9,188 nt of DNA from Geobacteraceae bacterium. Lineage in GTDB: Bacteria; Desulfobacterota; Desulfuromonadia; Desulfuromonadales; Geopsychrobacteraceae. Within the stretch, counting starts at the first letter, position 1. Each line of letters begins with the position of its first letter. Both the position numbers and the translations under genes were made by a program. The notes beneath the pieces are model-generated. The model had not been told where the DNA came from. It saw only the letters and a list, made by a program, of their open reading frames with translations, and did not search any database. Positions 1 to 7,561 of the stretch are shown here, in pieces. The stretch covers positions 1 to 9,188 of the forward strand of contig JAMOPE010000317.1 in NCBI GenBank assembly GCA_027064785.1. Direction: 5' to 3'.

Positions 1-1
1 C

Positions 2-2020
2 TCATTTGATGCTGGAGCAGTTCCATCTTTTTCCGGTTTTTCTCCTGTTTTGCTCAGTCACGGCACAAAACAGATCTCTTTTGGCGGGAATCGGCAATCG
101 ATCACTCAGCACAATGGGAATAAGGGGGAAGGTTGGCACATTGTGGTGACTGAGAGTCAGGGTAGTGCTCTGCACTTGTCGCAACAATCAGCACGCTATT
201 TTTATCTGCTGAGTTTGTTCATGATTATTGTTCTGGCAGCGATCGCTCTGTGGATAGGTCGACGAATTTCAGCTCCACTGGCAGAATTTTCTGCGGCAGC
301 AGCAAAGGTTGGCAGCGGAAATTTTAATGTCAGACTCAATGCCTCAACCCGGGATGAATTCGGGGATGTTGCCAGAGCACTTAACTCCATGTCGGAGAGT
401 TTAGCCAAGACGATGGCAACAAAAGAGGAATATGCTCTTGAAATTGAGAAGCGCAAGCAAGCAGAAAGGGCCTTGCAAAATAGCAATAAGCGATTGAATG
501 AAGCGCAAAGAATCGCAAAAATCGGGAGTTGGGAGCTTGATCTGACCACGAATACGCTGTCGTGGTCTGACGAAGTATATCGAATCTTTAACCTTGAGCC
601 ACAGCAGTTCCTCGGGACATATGAAGGTTTTTTAGCGAAGATCCATCCCGAAGATCGAGAGTTGGTCGATCGTGCCTATCAGAACTCTCTCAGGGAGAAA
701 AAGCCCTACAATATTGTGCATCGCCTGCTCCTGTCAGACGGCACCCTGAAATACGTTAGAGTGTGCTGTGAAACCTTTTATACTGATACCGGGAAAGCCA
801 TTCGCTCACTCGGAACAGTTCAGGATATTACCGAAAGCGTTCTTGCCGAAGCCGAGCAGCGCAAACTGGAAGAGCAGCTGCGGCAGAAACACAAAATGGA
901 AGCTATCGGCTACATGGCGGAAGGGATGGCTCATAACTTCAACAATAATCTCTCCATAATTCTTGGCAATGTTCAACTTGCAAACCTTAAAGTGGAAAAC
1001 CCTGAAATCAACAAGATGTTGCAAAATGCCCAGATCGCCATCGAACGTTCACGCGACCTTATTCAGAAAATCATTACCTACGGTCGCGGGGGTGAACACA
1101 ACAAAGTATTAACGCCCTTACTCCCCATTGTTGACGAAACGATAACGTTGCTGCAGGCAACTTTGCCAGCCAGTATTCGGCTGACACGACAATTCAGCCC
1201 CGAGAGTTCGTCAATAACAATAAAGGCCGATCCTTCACAGCTTCAAGAGGTGCTGCTCAATCTGATCAATAACGCTGTCCATGCGATGGACGAGAAAGGT
1301 GAGTTGAAACTTCAGCTGGAGCTGGTGGCGCTGAGTACAGAAGATATCCCCATGCAATATGAAGTCGCTCCCGGGCAGTACGCTAGGCTCAGTGTTCAAG
1401 ATAGCGGTCATGGCATCCCCGCCGAAATAGTTGAAAATATTTTTGACCCCTTCTTTACGACGAAAGGTGAACACGAAGGTGCGGGGATGGGGTTGGCGAC
1501 AGTGCAGGGAATTATTGCGCAGCATGAAGGTTTCATCAAAGTCAGCAGCACCCCTGGAAAAGGCACTATCTTTGATGTTTACCTCCCCATTATTGATGCT
1601 GACGCAACGGCACCAACCTCAACCAATAATGAACTGCCTCGTGGAATCGAGCGGATCCTTTTTATTGATGATGAAGAACCGCTAGTCAGCTTGGGTGAAA
1701 CCCTTCTGAGCCAACTGGGTTATCAGGTTGTCGCCATGACAAGCAGTACCGAAGCCCTGAAATTATTTATCGCAAACTCCGAGCGCATTGATTTGGTTAT
1801 AACCGATCAGACCATGCCCGAGCTGTGTGGTGACGACTTAATTATAGAGCTGAAAAAAATCAAATCAACCCTCCCGATCATCATTTGTACCGGGCACAGC
1901 AGCAAGATCGATGCTGAAAAAGCAGTTCAACTTGGCGCAAGTGGCTTTTTGCAGAAACCGTTGGGTTTGCCAGAGTTGGCGCAGACCGTGAGACGGGTAT
2001 TAGATGAGAAAAAAGGCTAA
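2..2020 (+). CDS. Hybrid sensor histidine kinase (membrane, HAMP-PAS-HisKA-HATPase-REC), 5' truncated by window edge
   Basis: Membrane-bound two-component kinase that should autophosphorylate on a histidine and pass the phosphate to its own receiver. The frame is open to the left edge with no ATG, so the true start and most of the extracytoplasmic sensor lie outside. The TTG at 50 is only the first possible start inside the window, and residues below count from it. A short extracytoplasmic tail containing GWHIVVTES resembles the end of a Cache-type sensor. Then come a membrane segment (about 50-70), HAMP (71-123), a PAS domain (about 155-262, IGSWELD and HPEDRE), the H-box GMAHNFNNNL with His295, the N-box with Asn408, DSGHGIP with Asp451, DPFFTTK, and GAGMGLATVQG. 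The receiver (about 536-650) has Asp540/Asp541, phospho-acceptor Asp586 in VITDQTMP, and Lys636. No DNA-binding output domain follows. The signal sensed is unknown. The next gene begins 126 bases downstream. Confidence 0.93.
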   Translation, partial: SFDAGAVPSFSGFSPVLLSHGTKQISFGGNRQSITQHNGNKGEGWHIVVTESQGSALHLSQQSARYFYLLSLFMIIVLAAIALWIGRRISAPLAEFSAAAAKVGSGNFNVRLNASTRDEFGDVARALNSMSESLAKTMATKEEYALEIEKRKQAERALQNSNKRLNEAQRIAKIGSWELDLTTNTLSWSDEVYRIFNLEPQQFLGTYEGFLAKIHPEDRELVDRAYQNSLREKKPYNIVHRLLLSDGTLKYVRVCCETFYTDTGKAIRSLGTVQDITESVLAEAEQRKLEEQLRQKHKMEAIGYMAEGMAHNFNNNLSIILGNVQLANLKVENPEINKMLQNAQIAIERSRDLIQKIITYGRGGEHNKVLTPLLPIVDETITLLQATLPASIRLTRQFSPESSSITIKADPSQLQEVLLNLINNAVHAMDEKGELKLQLELVALSTEDIPMQYEVAPGQYARLSVQDSGHGIPAEIVENIFDPFFTTKGEHEGAGMGLATVQGIIAQHEGFIKVSSTPGKGTIFDVYLPIIDADATAPTSTNNELPRGIERILFIDDEEPLVSLGETLLSQLGYQVVAMTSSTEALKLFIANSERIDLVITDQTMPELCGDDLIIELKKIKSTLPIIICTGHSSKIDAEKAVQLGASGFLQKPLGLPELAQTVRRVLDEKKG

Positions 2021-2134
2021 GTGCTCCAGATAAAAACTTGTCAAAAAGCGGAGGTGTCCTGTTGCCGGTACGATCTGCATGAAAATTGTTCCAAGGTTTT
2101 TCAGTGTTACTAAAAAGAGCCACCAGCAATGTGT

Positions 2135-2146
2135 GGGGGGAGATAG
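2135..2146 (+). promoter_or_regulatory. Purine-rich ribosome binding site for the second hybrid kinase
   Basis: A run GGGGGGAG at 2135-2142 sits about 4 bases before the TTG at 2147, which supports that start. An in-frame ATG at 2159 would give a slightly shorter signal peptide beginning MKRPF, but this run would then be about 16 bases away and only a weak GAGAAAG would lie close. I saw no convincing promoter or terminator in the 126-base gap 2021-2146, so read-through from the upstream kinase is possible. Confidence 0.5.
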
Positions 2147-5100
2147 TTGAGAAAGTTGATGAAACGACCATTTTTGACAACATTGCGGCTGTTGCTGGCG
2201 AGTCTGCCCCTTTTGCTTGCTGCACAGCCTGCCGCTGCACAAAAAGTGATTTTACAGCTACCCTGGCATCATCAGTTTCAATTTGCCGGATATTACATGG
2301 CCCAGGAAAAGGGCTATTATGCCGCTGCCGATTTGGAAGTTGATATCCGCGATGTCTCCGTGGGACCAAATCCGGTTGAAGAAGTTCTCTCCGGGCGAGC
2401 CGATTTCGGGGTCAGCGGGAGCGGCTTGGTGGCTGAACGCAGTTTGGGAAAACCGGTTGTCGCTGTTGCCGTGATATTCCAGCATTCTCCTTCCGTTTTT
2501 TTAAGCCTTGAATCGGCGGGGATTAGTAAACCGGTTGATTTTATTGGCAAAAAAGTGATGCTGTCGCCCGGCTTTCAGAGTCTTGAGCTGATAGCTTTGC
2601 TTCATCAAGAAAAGCTCTTTGATAAAATAGAACGTCTGGGCACCAGCTTCGATTGCACTTCGCTACTCAACGGGCAGACCGATGTTTTCAATGCCTATCG
2701 CAGTAATGAGCCTTATCAATTGCAGGCTCAGGGGTATAAAGTTAATATCATTGATCCACAAGACTACGGACTCGATTTTTATGGTGACACCCTGTTTACG
2801 GTAGAAGGGTTTGTTCAGAAATATCCCCAAGTTACAGAGAAATTTCGCCAGGCTTCGCTACGGGGCTGGGAATACGCAATTGCCCATCCCGACGAAGCGA
2901 TTACGCTGATCCAGTCAAAATATAAATGCCCGAAACCAGTTGCCGCTTTGCAGTATGAGGCGACCGAGACAATAAAATTAATTGCTGCCGACCAGGTTGC
3001 AATCGGCGACATGGATTTGCTGCGTTGGGGCAAGATTAACCACTACCTGATCGCGCTAGGGCTGGCCTCTCCTGATTTTTATCTCTCCAAAGATTTTCTT
3101 TATACCCCGCCGCCGGGGATTCCCTGGGCTCAATTAAGGGAATGGATTGTCTGGATAGCACTGGGCTTTATCTTGTCCATTGCTGCCGTTGTCTTTCTTT
3201 CAAAGAAAAATCTACAACTTAAATCGGTGCAGAAACGCCTTGAGGAGGAAAGAGCTTTTTCCAGCGGCATAATTGAAACGGCACAAATGATCATTCTTGT
3301 TCTCGATAAAGAGGGGAAAATTGTCAGCTTCAATCCTTACATGGAGCGGCTTTGTGGATATTCACTGGAAGAAGTCAAAGGGCTGGATTGGTTTGACACC
3401 TTCTTGCCCGAAAAAGATCATACCGCTATTCGTGAAGTTTTTAAGCGGGTTGTTGCTGAGCGAAATATCCATGGCCAGGTCAATCCGATTATCGCTAAAA
3501 CCGGCGAACTTTTCGAGATTGAATGGGACAACCAGATTTTAACTGACGGCAATGGCGAAATCTTCGGGGTTCTGGCCATTGGGCGTGACATCACAGAAAA
3601 AAAACGTCGGGAAGAAGTATTGTGCAGGTATGAATATATTATCTCGGCGACTGAAGATCATATGGCCTATATCGATCACAACTATGTATATCGGGCGGTC
3701 AATCAAGCTTATCTGGCTGCGCACTCGAAAACAGTTGCTGAACTGGTCGGTCATTCTATTCCAGATATTATGGGAACAGCTGTTTTTGAGGAAACCATCA
3801 AAGAAAAAATCGACAGGACCTTGGCAGGTGAAGTGGTGCGTTATCAGGCCTGGTTTGACTTTGCCGGGAAGGGGCGTAGATATATGGATGTGGCCTACTC
3901 CCCTCATAAAGACGAGGCCGATGGTCTCTCAGGTGTTGCTGTTAGTGCTCACGACATCACGGAATTAAAACAATTACAGGATGAGCAGCGGCAATTGTTT
4001 CAGGCGATTAACCAGATGAGTGAAGCGGTTGTGGTGACCAACCTTCGGGGCGATATCCAGTACGTTAACCCGGCGTATGAACAAATAACGGGCTACTCGG
4101 CAGCTGAAGCAATTGGACAAAACCCGCGGATATTACAAAGTGGTCAGACCGATCAGGCGGTTTTTGTTGAGCTGTGGCAGACTTTAGCCGCAGGTAATGT
4201 CTGGCATGGTCGGTTTCACAATCAAAAGAAAGATGGTTCACTCTATATTGAGGATGCCACCATTTCTCCGGTTTTTGACAGCTCTGGTCGCACGGTTAAT
4301 TATATTGCGGTGAAGCGCGACGTGACCCGTGAAGTTGAGCTGAAAGAGCAACTTCGGCAGAAGTTCAAAATGGAGACGGTTGGGGCCATGGCGGGGGGGA
4401 TGGCACACAATTTTAACAATAATCTTGCAATTATCCTGGGGAATATCGATTTAGCCAGGATGCGGCTGTCGGAACACCCAGACGCTGTTGACAGCTACCT
4501 TGAAAATGCCAGAACTGCCGTTTTGCGGGCGCGGGATTTAATCCAAAATATCCTTTCATATAGCCGTCAGGGGTCTCACGCTAAAACAGCGATCAAGCTG
4601 GCAGATATTATCGAAGAAACTTCCACTCTGCTGCTGGCGACAATCCCGGCGACGGTTAAGCTGGAGTGTGTGGTCGATCCTGAAAACCGCAACCTCTCTA
4701 TCCATGCCGATGCGTCTCAACTCCAGGAAGTTTTACTCAACCTGTGTACGAATGCGGTTCACGCCATGGCAGAAGCGGGTGAGCTGGAGATTTCGCTGGA
4801 GGGGGTAGAGCTTCTTCCGGGTGATATCTCAGCGCACGATGATATCTCTCCCGGATGTTTTGCCAAGGTTTGTGTTCGTGACACGGGGCACGGGATTCCT
4901 GAAGAAATTCGCGATAAAATTTTCGATCCTTTCTTTACTACCAAGGCGGTCGGAGAAGGGACCGGCATGGGATTATCAACAGTCCAAGGGATCGTTTCGC
5001 AACATGGTGGTGTGATCAGGGTCAAAAGCCAGCCTGGTGCGGGGACCACTTTTGAGCTTTACTTCCCGATTATTGAGCGCCGGAGCTCTCCCCGCGAGGA

Positions 5101-5500
5101 TACCGCGGCCGATGAACCGTCTTTAAGCGGGGGAACAGAAAAGATCCTTTTTGTTGATGACGAAGAGCTGTTAGTACAGGTTTGGGATGAGATCCTCAGC
5201 CAAAAGGGGTATCGCGTTACCAGAATGACCAGTAGCCTCGAGGCGTTGAAACTGTTTACTGCAAATCCCGATTTTTTTGATCTGGTGATAACCGACCAGA
5301 CCATGCCGGGGCTGACGGGAGAGGCACTGATTCTGGAAATTTTAAAAATCAGCCCCGACATTCCGATCATTCTTTGTACCGGCTACAGCAGTAAGATGTC
5401 ACTGGAACGTAGTCTAGAGATTGGGGCTGCGGGCTTCTGTTTAAAACCGCTCGATCAGAATAAGCTGTTACCGCTAATTCGGAATGTTTTGGATAAATAG
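2147..5500 (+). CDS. Hybrid sensor histidine kinase with periplasmic NMT1/THI5-like solute-binding domain, three PAS domains and receiver
   Basis: Predicted inner-membrane kinase of 1117 residues that reads a small periplasmic ligand through a captured solute-binding domain. Order: signal peptide (about 1-32, ending AQPAAAQ); NMT1/THI5-like domain (about 34-300) with LQLPWHHQFQFAGYYMAQ, KGYYAAADLEV and DYGLDFYGDTLFT, all typical of this family; membrane helix (about 333-352); PAS 1 (about 370-484), PAS 2 (about 490-606), PAS 3 (about 612-727, NPAYEQITGY); H-box GMAHNFNNNL with His754; N-box Asn869; RDTGHGIP with Asp912; DPFFTTK; GTGMGLSTVQG; receiver with Asp1004/Asp1005, phospho-acceptor Asp1050 and Lys1100. 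Family members bind thiamine pyrimidine precursors, sulfonates, nitrate and others, so the ligand cannot be told from sequence. No ABC permease or ATPase is adjacent, which fits a sensing rather than uptake role. The kinase-receiver half is a paralogue of the upstream gene. Start is TTG 2147 or ATG 2159. Confidence 0.93.
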   Translation: MRKLMKRPFLTTLRLLLASLPLLLAAQPAAAQKVILQLPWHHQFQFAGYYMAQEKGYYAAADLEVDIRDVSVGPNPVEEVLSGRADFGVSGSGLVAERSLGKPVVAVAVIFQHSPSVFLSLESAGISKPVDFIGKKVMLSPGFQSLELIALLHQEKLFDKIERLGTSFDCTSLLNGQTDVFNAYRSNEPYQLQAQGYKVNIIDPQDYGLDFYGDTLFTVEGFVQKYPQVTEKFRQASLRGWEYAIAHPDEAITLIQSKYKCPKPVAALQYEATETIKLIAADQVAIGDMDLLRWGKINHYLIALGLASPDFYLSKDFLYTPPPGIPWAQLREWIVWIALGFILSIAAVVFLSKKNLQLKSVQKRLEEERAFSSGIIETAQMIILVLDKEGKIVSFNPYMERLCGYSLEEVKGLDWFDTFLPEKDHTAIREVFKRVVAERNIHGQVNPIIAKTGELFEIEWDNQILTDGNGEIFGVLAIGRDITEKKRREEVLCRYEYIISATEDHMAYIDHNYVYRAVNQAYLAAHSKTVAELVGHSIPDIMGTAVFEETIKEKIDRTLAGEVVRYQAWFDFAGKGRRYMDVAYSPHKDEADGLSGVAVSAHDITELKQLQDEQRQLFQAINQMSEAVVVTNLRGDIQYVNPAYEQITGYSAAEAIGQNPRILQSGQTDQAVFVELWQTLAAGNVWHGRFHNQKKDGSLYIEDATISPVFDSSGRTVNYIAVKRDVTREVELKEQLRQKFKMETVGAMAGGMAHNFNNNLAIILGNIDLARMRLSEHPDAVDSYLENARTAVLRARDLIQNILSYSRQGSHAKTAIKLADIIEETSTLLLATIPATVKLECVVDPENRNLSIHADASQLQEVLLNLCTNAVHAMAEAGELEISLEGVELLPGDISAHDDISPGCFAKVCVRDTGHGIPEEIRDKIFDPFFTTKAVGEGTGMGLSTVQGIVSQHGGVIRVKSQPGAGTTFELYFPIIERRSSPREDTAADEPSLSGGTEKILFVDDEELLVQVWDEILSQKGYRVTRMTSSLEALKLFTANPDFFDLVITDQTMPGLTGEALILEILKISPDIPIILCTGYSSKMSLERSLEIGAAGFCLKPLDQNKLLPLIRNVLDK

Positions 5501-5552
5501 GTTTTTGGTTCTCCTCTTTGCGCACTAAACACTCTGGTGTGACGAAATTTCC

Positions 5553-5596
5553 CCTTCCCCTTTGATGCACCCAAAATATGGGGATAAAGGGGAAGG
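5553..5596. repeat. Perfect 11-bp inverted repeat (hairpin) after the kinase gene
   Basis: CCTTCCCCTTT at 5553-5563 pairs without mismatch to AAAGGGGAAGG at 5586-5596 around a 22-base loop, which can form a further small CCC/GGG pairing. It starts 52 bases past the kinase stop codon. Neither strand has a T-run after the stem, so it is not a typical intrinsic terminator. It could act in rho-dependent ending or mRNA protection, or be a dispersed genomic repeat. The right arm resembles bases 114-136 inside the first kinase gene (20 of 23 identical). Confidence 0.6.
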
Positions 5597-5650
5597 TCGG
5601 TTGGGAGATTCGAAATACTTATAGCTGGAGTCTTGCCGGGTGTTGATTTG

Positions 5651-5683
5651 ATTCAGGTTGTGACAGGAATTTGCAGCCTGAAT
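5651..5683. promoter_or_regulatory. Dyad ATTCAGG-N19-CCTGAAT upstream of the pckA promoter
   Basis: Perfect 7-bp inverted repeat at 5651-5657 and 5677-5683. Its centre lies about 34 bases upstream of the proposed -35 box, a usual place for an activator site. The 19-base gap puts the half-sites 26 bases apart, between two and three helical turns, so a dimeric regulator or an RNA hairpin are both possible. The regulator is unknown. Confidence 0.35.
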
Positions 5684-5700
5684 ATTTGTGTTTCAGCCGC

Positions 5701-5729
5701 TTGATTGCAGCACAGGTTTAGGCTATAGT
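5701..5729 (+). promoter_or_regulatory. Sigma-70-type promoter for pckA
   Basis: TTGATT (5701-5706) and TATAGT (5724-5729) are separated by the ideal 17 bases, matching the -35 and -10 consensus at 4 of 6 and 5 of 6 positions. Transcription would begin near 5736, giving a leader of roughly 93 bases before the pckA ATG. A 9-bp direct repeat CGCTTGATT occurs at 5698-5706, overlapping the -35 box, and at 5745-5753, just past the predicted start point. Confidence 0.6.
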
Positions 5730-5828
5730 TCGGCCGTTTACGATCGCTTGATTAAAAGCTGACCAAAAGCGTATTTTTCATTACCTTGATGGGATAGTAA
5801 CTCCAACTACACAGAAAGTGGGGCACAG

Positions 5829-7409
5829 ATGAGTGATTTAACCGCGGCAGAATTAGGGCTGAAAAGAGTTGGCAAAATCTATCGTAATCTCAGTTACGAT
5901 GAGTTGTTCGACCACGAAGTCAAAAACAACGAAGGAAAGTTGTCAGCCAATGGAACGATGATGGTCGATACCGGCAAGTTTACCGGTCGTTCTCCCAAAG
6001 ACAAATATTTTGTACAGCAAGACCCATCGCAAAAAAATATCGCCTGGGGCAATATCAATCAGCCGGTCAGTGCGGAAATCTTCGATGAGCTCTATGCCGA
6101 AGTCACCGGTTACCTGTCGGGAAAAGATGTTTATGTCGCCGATGGTTTCAGTGGTGCCAACCCCAAAACGACGCGTAAAATTCGCTTTATTACCGAGATT
6201 GCCTGGCAGGCTCATTTTATCAAAAATATGTTTATTCGCCCCGAAGAGTCAGAGTTGGAAGGGTTTGCTCCCGATTTCACCGTTTATAATGCAGCGCGGC
6301 TGACCAACAAAAAATGGCAGGAGATGGGGCTGAACTCTGACGTTTTTGTTATTTTCAATATCGAAAAGAATGTCGCAATTATTGGTGGGACCTGGTACGG
6401 CGGTGAGATGAAAAAAGGGATTTTCACCATGATGAACTACTGGCTGCCACTGGAAAAAATTCTGTCGATGCATTGCAGCGCCAATGTTGGTAAAGATGGC
6501 GATGTTTGCCTGTTCTTCGGTCTGTCGGGAACCGGCAAGACGACCCTGTCGACCGATGCCAAACGGAAGCTGATCGGTGATGATGAGCACGGTTGGGATG
6601 ATGACGGCGTCTTCAACTTCGAAGGCGGTTGCTACGCTAAAACGATCGATCTCTCAGCTGAGAGTGAGCCTGAAATCTTCAATGCGATTCGTCGTAATGC
6701 CCTGCTTGAAAATGTTGTTGCTGATGAAGATGGCAATATCGATTACACCGATAGCTCCAAAACTGAAAATACTCGGGTTTCCTATCCCATCGAACATATT
6801 GACAACCATGAGCCCAGCCTGAGAGCCGCTCATCCACAGAATATAATTTTCCTCACCTGCGACGCTTTCGGGGTTCTTCCTCCCGTTTCCAAGCTGACCA
6901 AAGAGCAGGCGATGTATTACTTCCTTTCCGGTTACACTGCTAAGGTTGCCGGAACCGAGCGTGGAATTACTGAACCGCAAGCTGCTTTCTCTGCCTGCTT
7001 CGGTGAGGCTTTCCTGCCGCTGCACCCGACAGTTTATGCTAAATTGCTGGGAGAGAAGATGGACAAGTATAACGTCAACGCTTTCCTGGTGAATACTGGC
7101 TGGGCTGGTGGTGGCTATGGTGTCGGCAAACGGATGAGTATCAAAGCAACCCGTGCCTGTGTTAATGCGATCCTCGACGGCAGTATCAAAGATGTTGACT
7201 TTGAGCAGACTCAATTTTTCAAGCTGAGTATTCCGAAGCAACTGGCTGGGGTTGAAACCCAGTTACTTAACCCGCGCAATGCTTGGCCCGACAAGGATAA
7301 CTTTGATCAAACGGCCAAGAAATTGGCTGGAATGTTTGTCGAAAACTTCAAGAAGTATATGGTTGATAATGACGATTTCGACTTCACCAAGGCTGGTCCT
7401 CAGGTTTAA
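5829..7409 (+). CDS. pckA: Phosphoenolpyruvate carboxykinase (ATP)
   Basis: Cytoplasmic enzyme converting oxaloacetate and ATP to phosphoenolpyruvate, CO2 and ADP, the entry step of gluconeogenesis and able to run in reverse in some anaerobes. At 526 residues it has the usual ATP-type length. Conserved parts: TGRSPKDKY with Arg54 (substrate binding), EMKKGIF with Lys196 and SMHCSANVG with His215 (metal ligands), P-loop [11 protein letters not shown] at 231-241 with Lys237, the metal-binding IGDDEHGW with Asp252, Arg316 in NTRVSYP, and [11 protein letters not shown]. These match E. coli PckA Arg65, Lys213, His232, Lys254, Asp269 and Arg333, with a constant offset of 17 from Lys213 onward. The ATG follows a modest GTGGGG ribosome site. 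It has its own promoter upstream and a strong terminator downstream, so it is probably a single-gene unit. In an acetate-oxidising anaerobe it would supply sugars from C2 carbon. Confidence 0.98.
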   Translation: MSDLTAAELGLKRVGKIYRNLSYDELFDHEVKNNEGKLSANGTMMVDTGKFTGRSPKDKYFVQQDPSQKNIAWGNINQPVSAEIFDELYAEVTGYLSGKDVYVADGFSGANPKTTRKIRFITEIAWQAHFIKNMFIRPEESELEGFAPDFTVYNAARLTNKKWQEMGLNSDVFVIFNIEKNVAIIGGTWYGGEMKKGIFTMMNYWLPLEKILSMHCSANVGKDGDVCLFFGLSGTGKTTLSTDAKRKLIGDDEHGWDDDGVFNFEGGCYAKTIDLSAESEPEIFNAIRRNALLENVVADEDGNIDYTDSSKTENTRVSYPIEHIDNHEPSLRAAHPQNIIFLTCDAFGVLPPVSKLTKEQAMYYFLSGYTAKVAGTERGITEPQAAFSACFGEAFLPLHPTVYAKLLGEKMDKYNVNAFLVNTGWAGGGYGVGKRMSIKATRACVNAILDGSIKDVDFEQTQFFKLSIPKQLAGVETQLLNPRNAWPDKDNFDQTAKKLAGMFVENFKKYMVDNDDFDFTKAGPQV

Positions 7410-7438
7410 TCGAAATAGTTTAAAATAAAGAAAAATGG

Positions 7439-7477
7439 AAAAGGGCGGTCGACATTGAGTCGAGCGCCCTTTTTTTG
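7439..7477 (+). terminator. Intrinsic terminator of pckA
   Basis: GGGCG (7443-7447) pairs with CGCCC (7465-7469). After one G-G mismatch, TCGAC pairs with GTCGA around an ATTGA loop. The stem is followed by eight T residues (7470-7477), and upstream A residues can extend the pairing. It starts 30 bases after the pckA stop codon. Confidence 0.92.
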
Positions 7478-7497
7478 TCGCAAACGTCACCCTTTGC

Positions 7498-7526
7498 TTG
7501 ACTTAAAGTGAAAGAAAAATAATAAT
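7498..7526 (+). promoter_or_regulatory. Sigma-70-type promoter for thiL-cheR
   Basis: TTGACT (7498-7503) and AATAAT (7521-7526) are spaced by 17 bases, each 5 of 6 to consensus, in an AT-rich stretch between the pckA terminator and thiL. The predicted leader is only about 30 bases, too short for a TPP riboswitch, and no THI-box motif is seen. A weak GGGTG at 7548-7552 may serve as the ribosome site for the ATG at 7562. Confidence 0.55.
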
Positions 7527-7561
7527 TAGTATCTAAAAATTAATAATGGGTGATTTCATAA

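Noticed and set aside
50..52. TTG as the true start of the first kinase
   Set aside because: The frame continues open to base 2 and the protein would begin inside an extracytoplasmic sensor without a first membrane segment, so the real start is outside the window.
1881..2369. Minus-strand open frame spanning the gap between the two kinases
   Set aside because: It overlaps both kinase genes, has no recognisable motif and no good ribosome site; the gap itself is only 126 bases.
5553..5596. Hairpin as an intrinsic terminator of the second kinase
   Set aside because: The stem is perfect but no T-run follows on either strand, so only a structural repeat is claimed.
5661..5675. Sigma-54-like promoter TGACAG-GAAT-TTGCA upstream of pckA
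   Set aside because: The spacing is one base short and the essential GG is GA, while a much better sigma-70 promoter lies just downstream.
6654..7241. Long minus-strand open frame opposite pckA
   Set aside because: It lies wholly antisense to a highly conserved pckA and its translation shows no domain or motif; it is a shadow of codon bias.
7410..7561. TPP riboswitch before thiL
   Set aside because: No CTGAGA or ACCTGAT-type conserved THI-box motifs are present, and the space after the terminator and promoter is too short.
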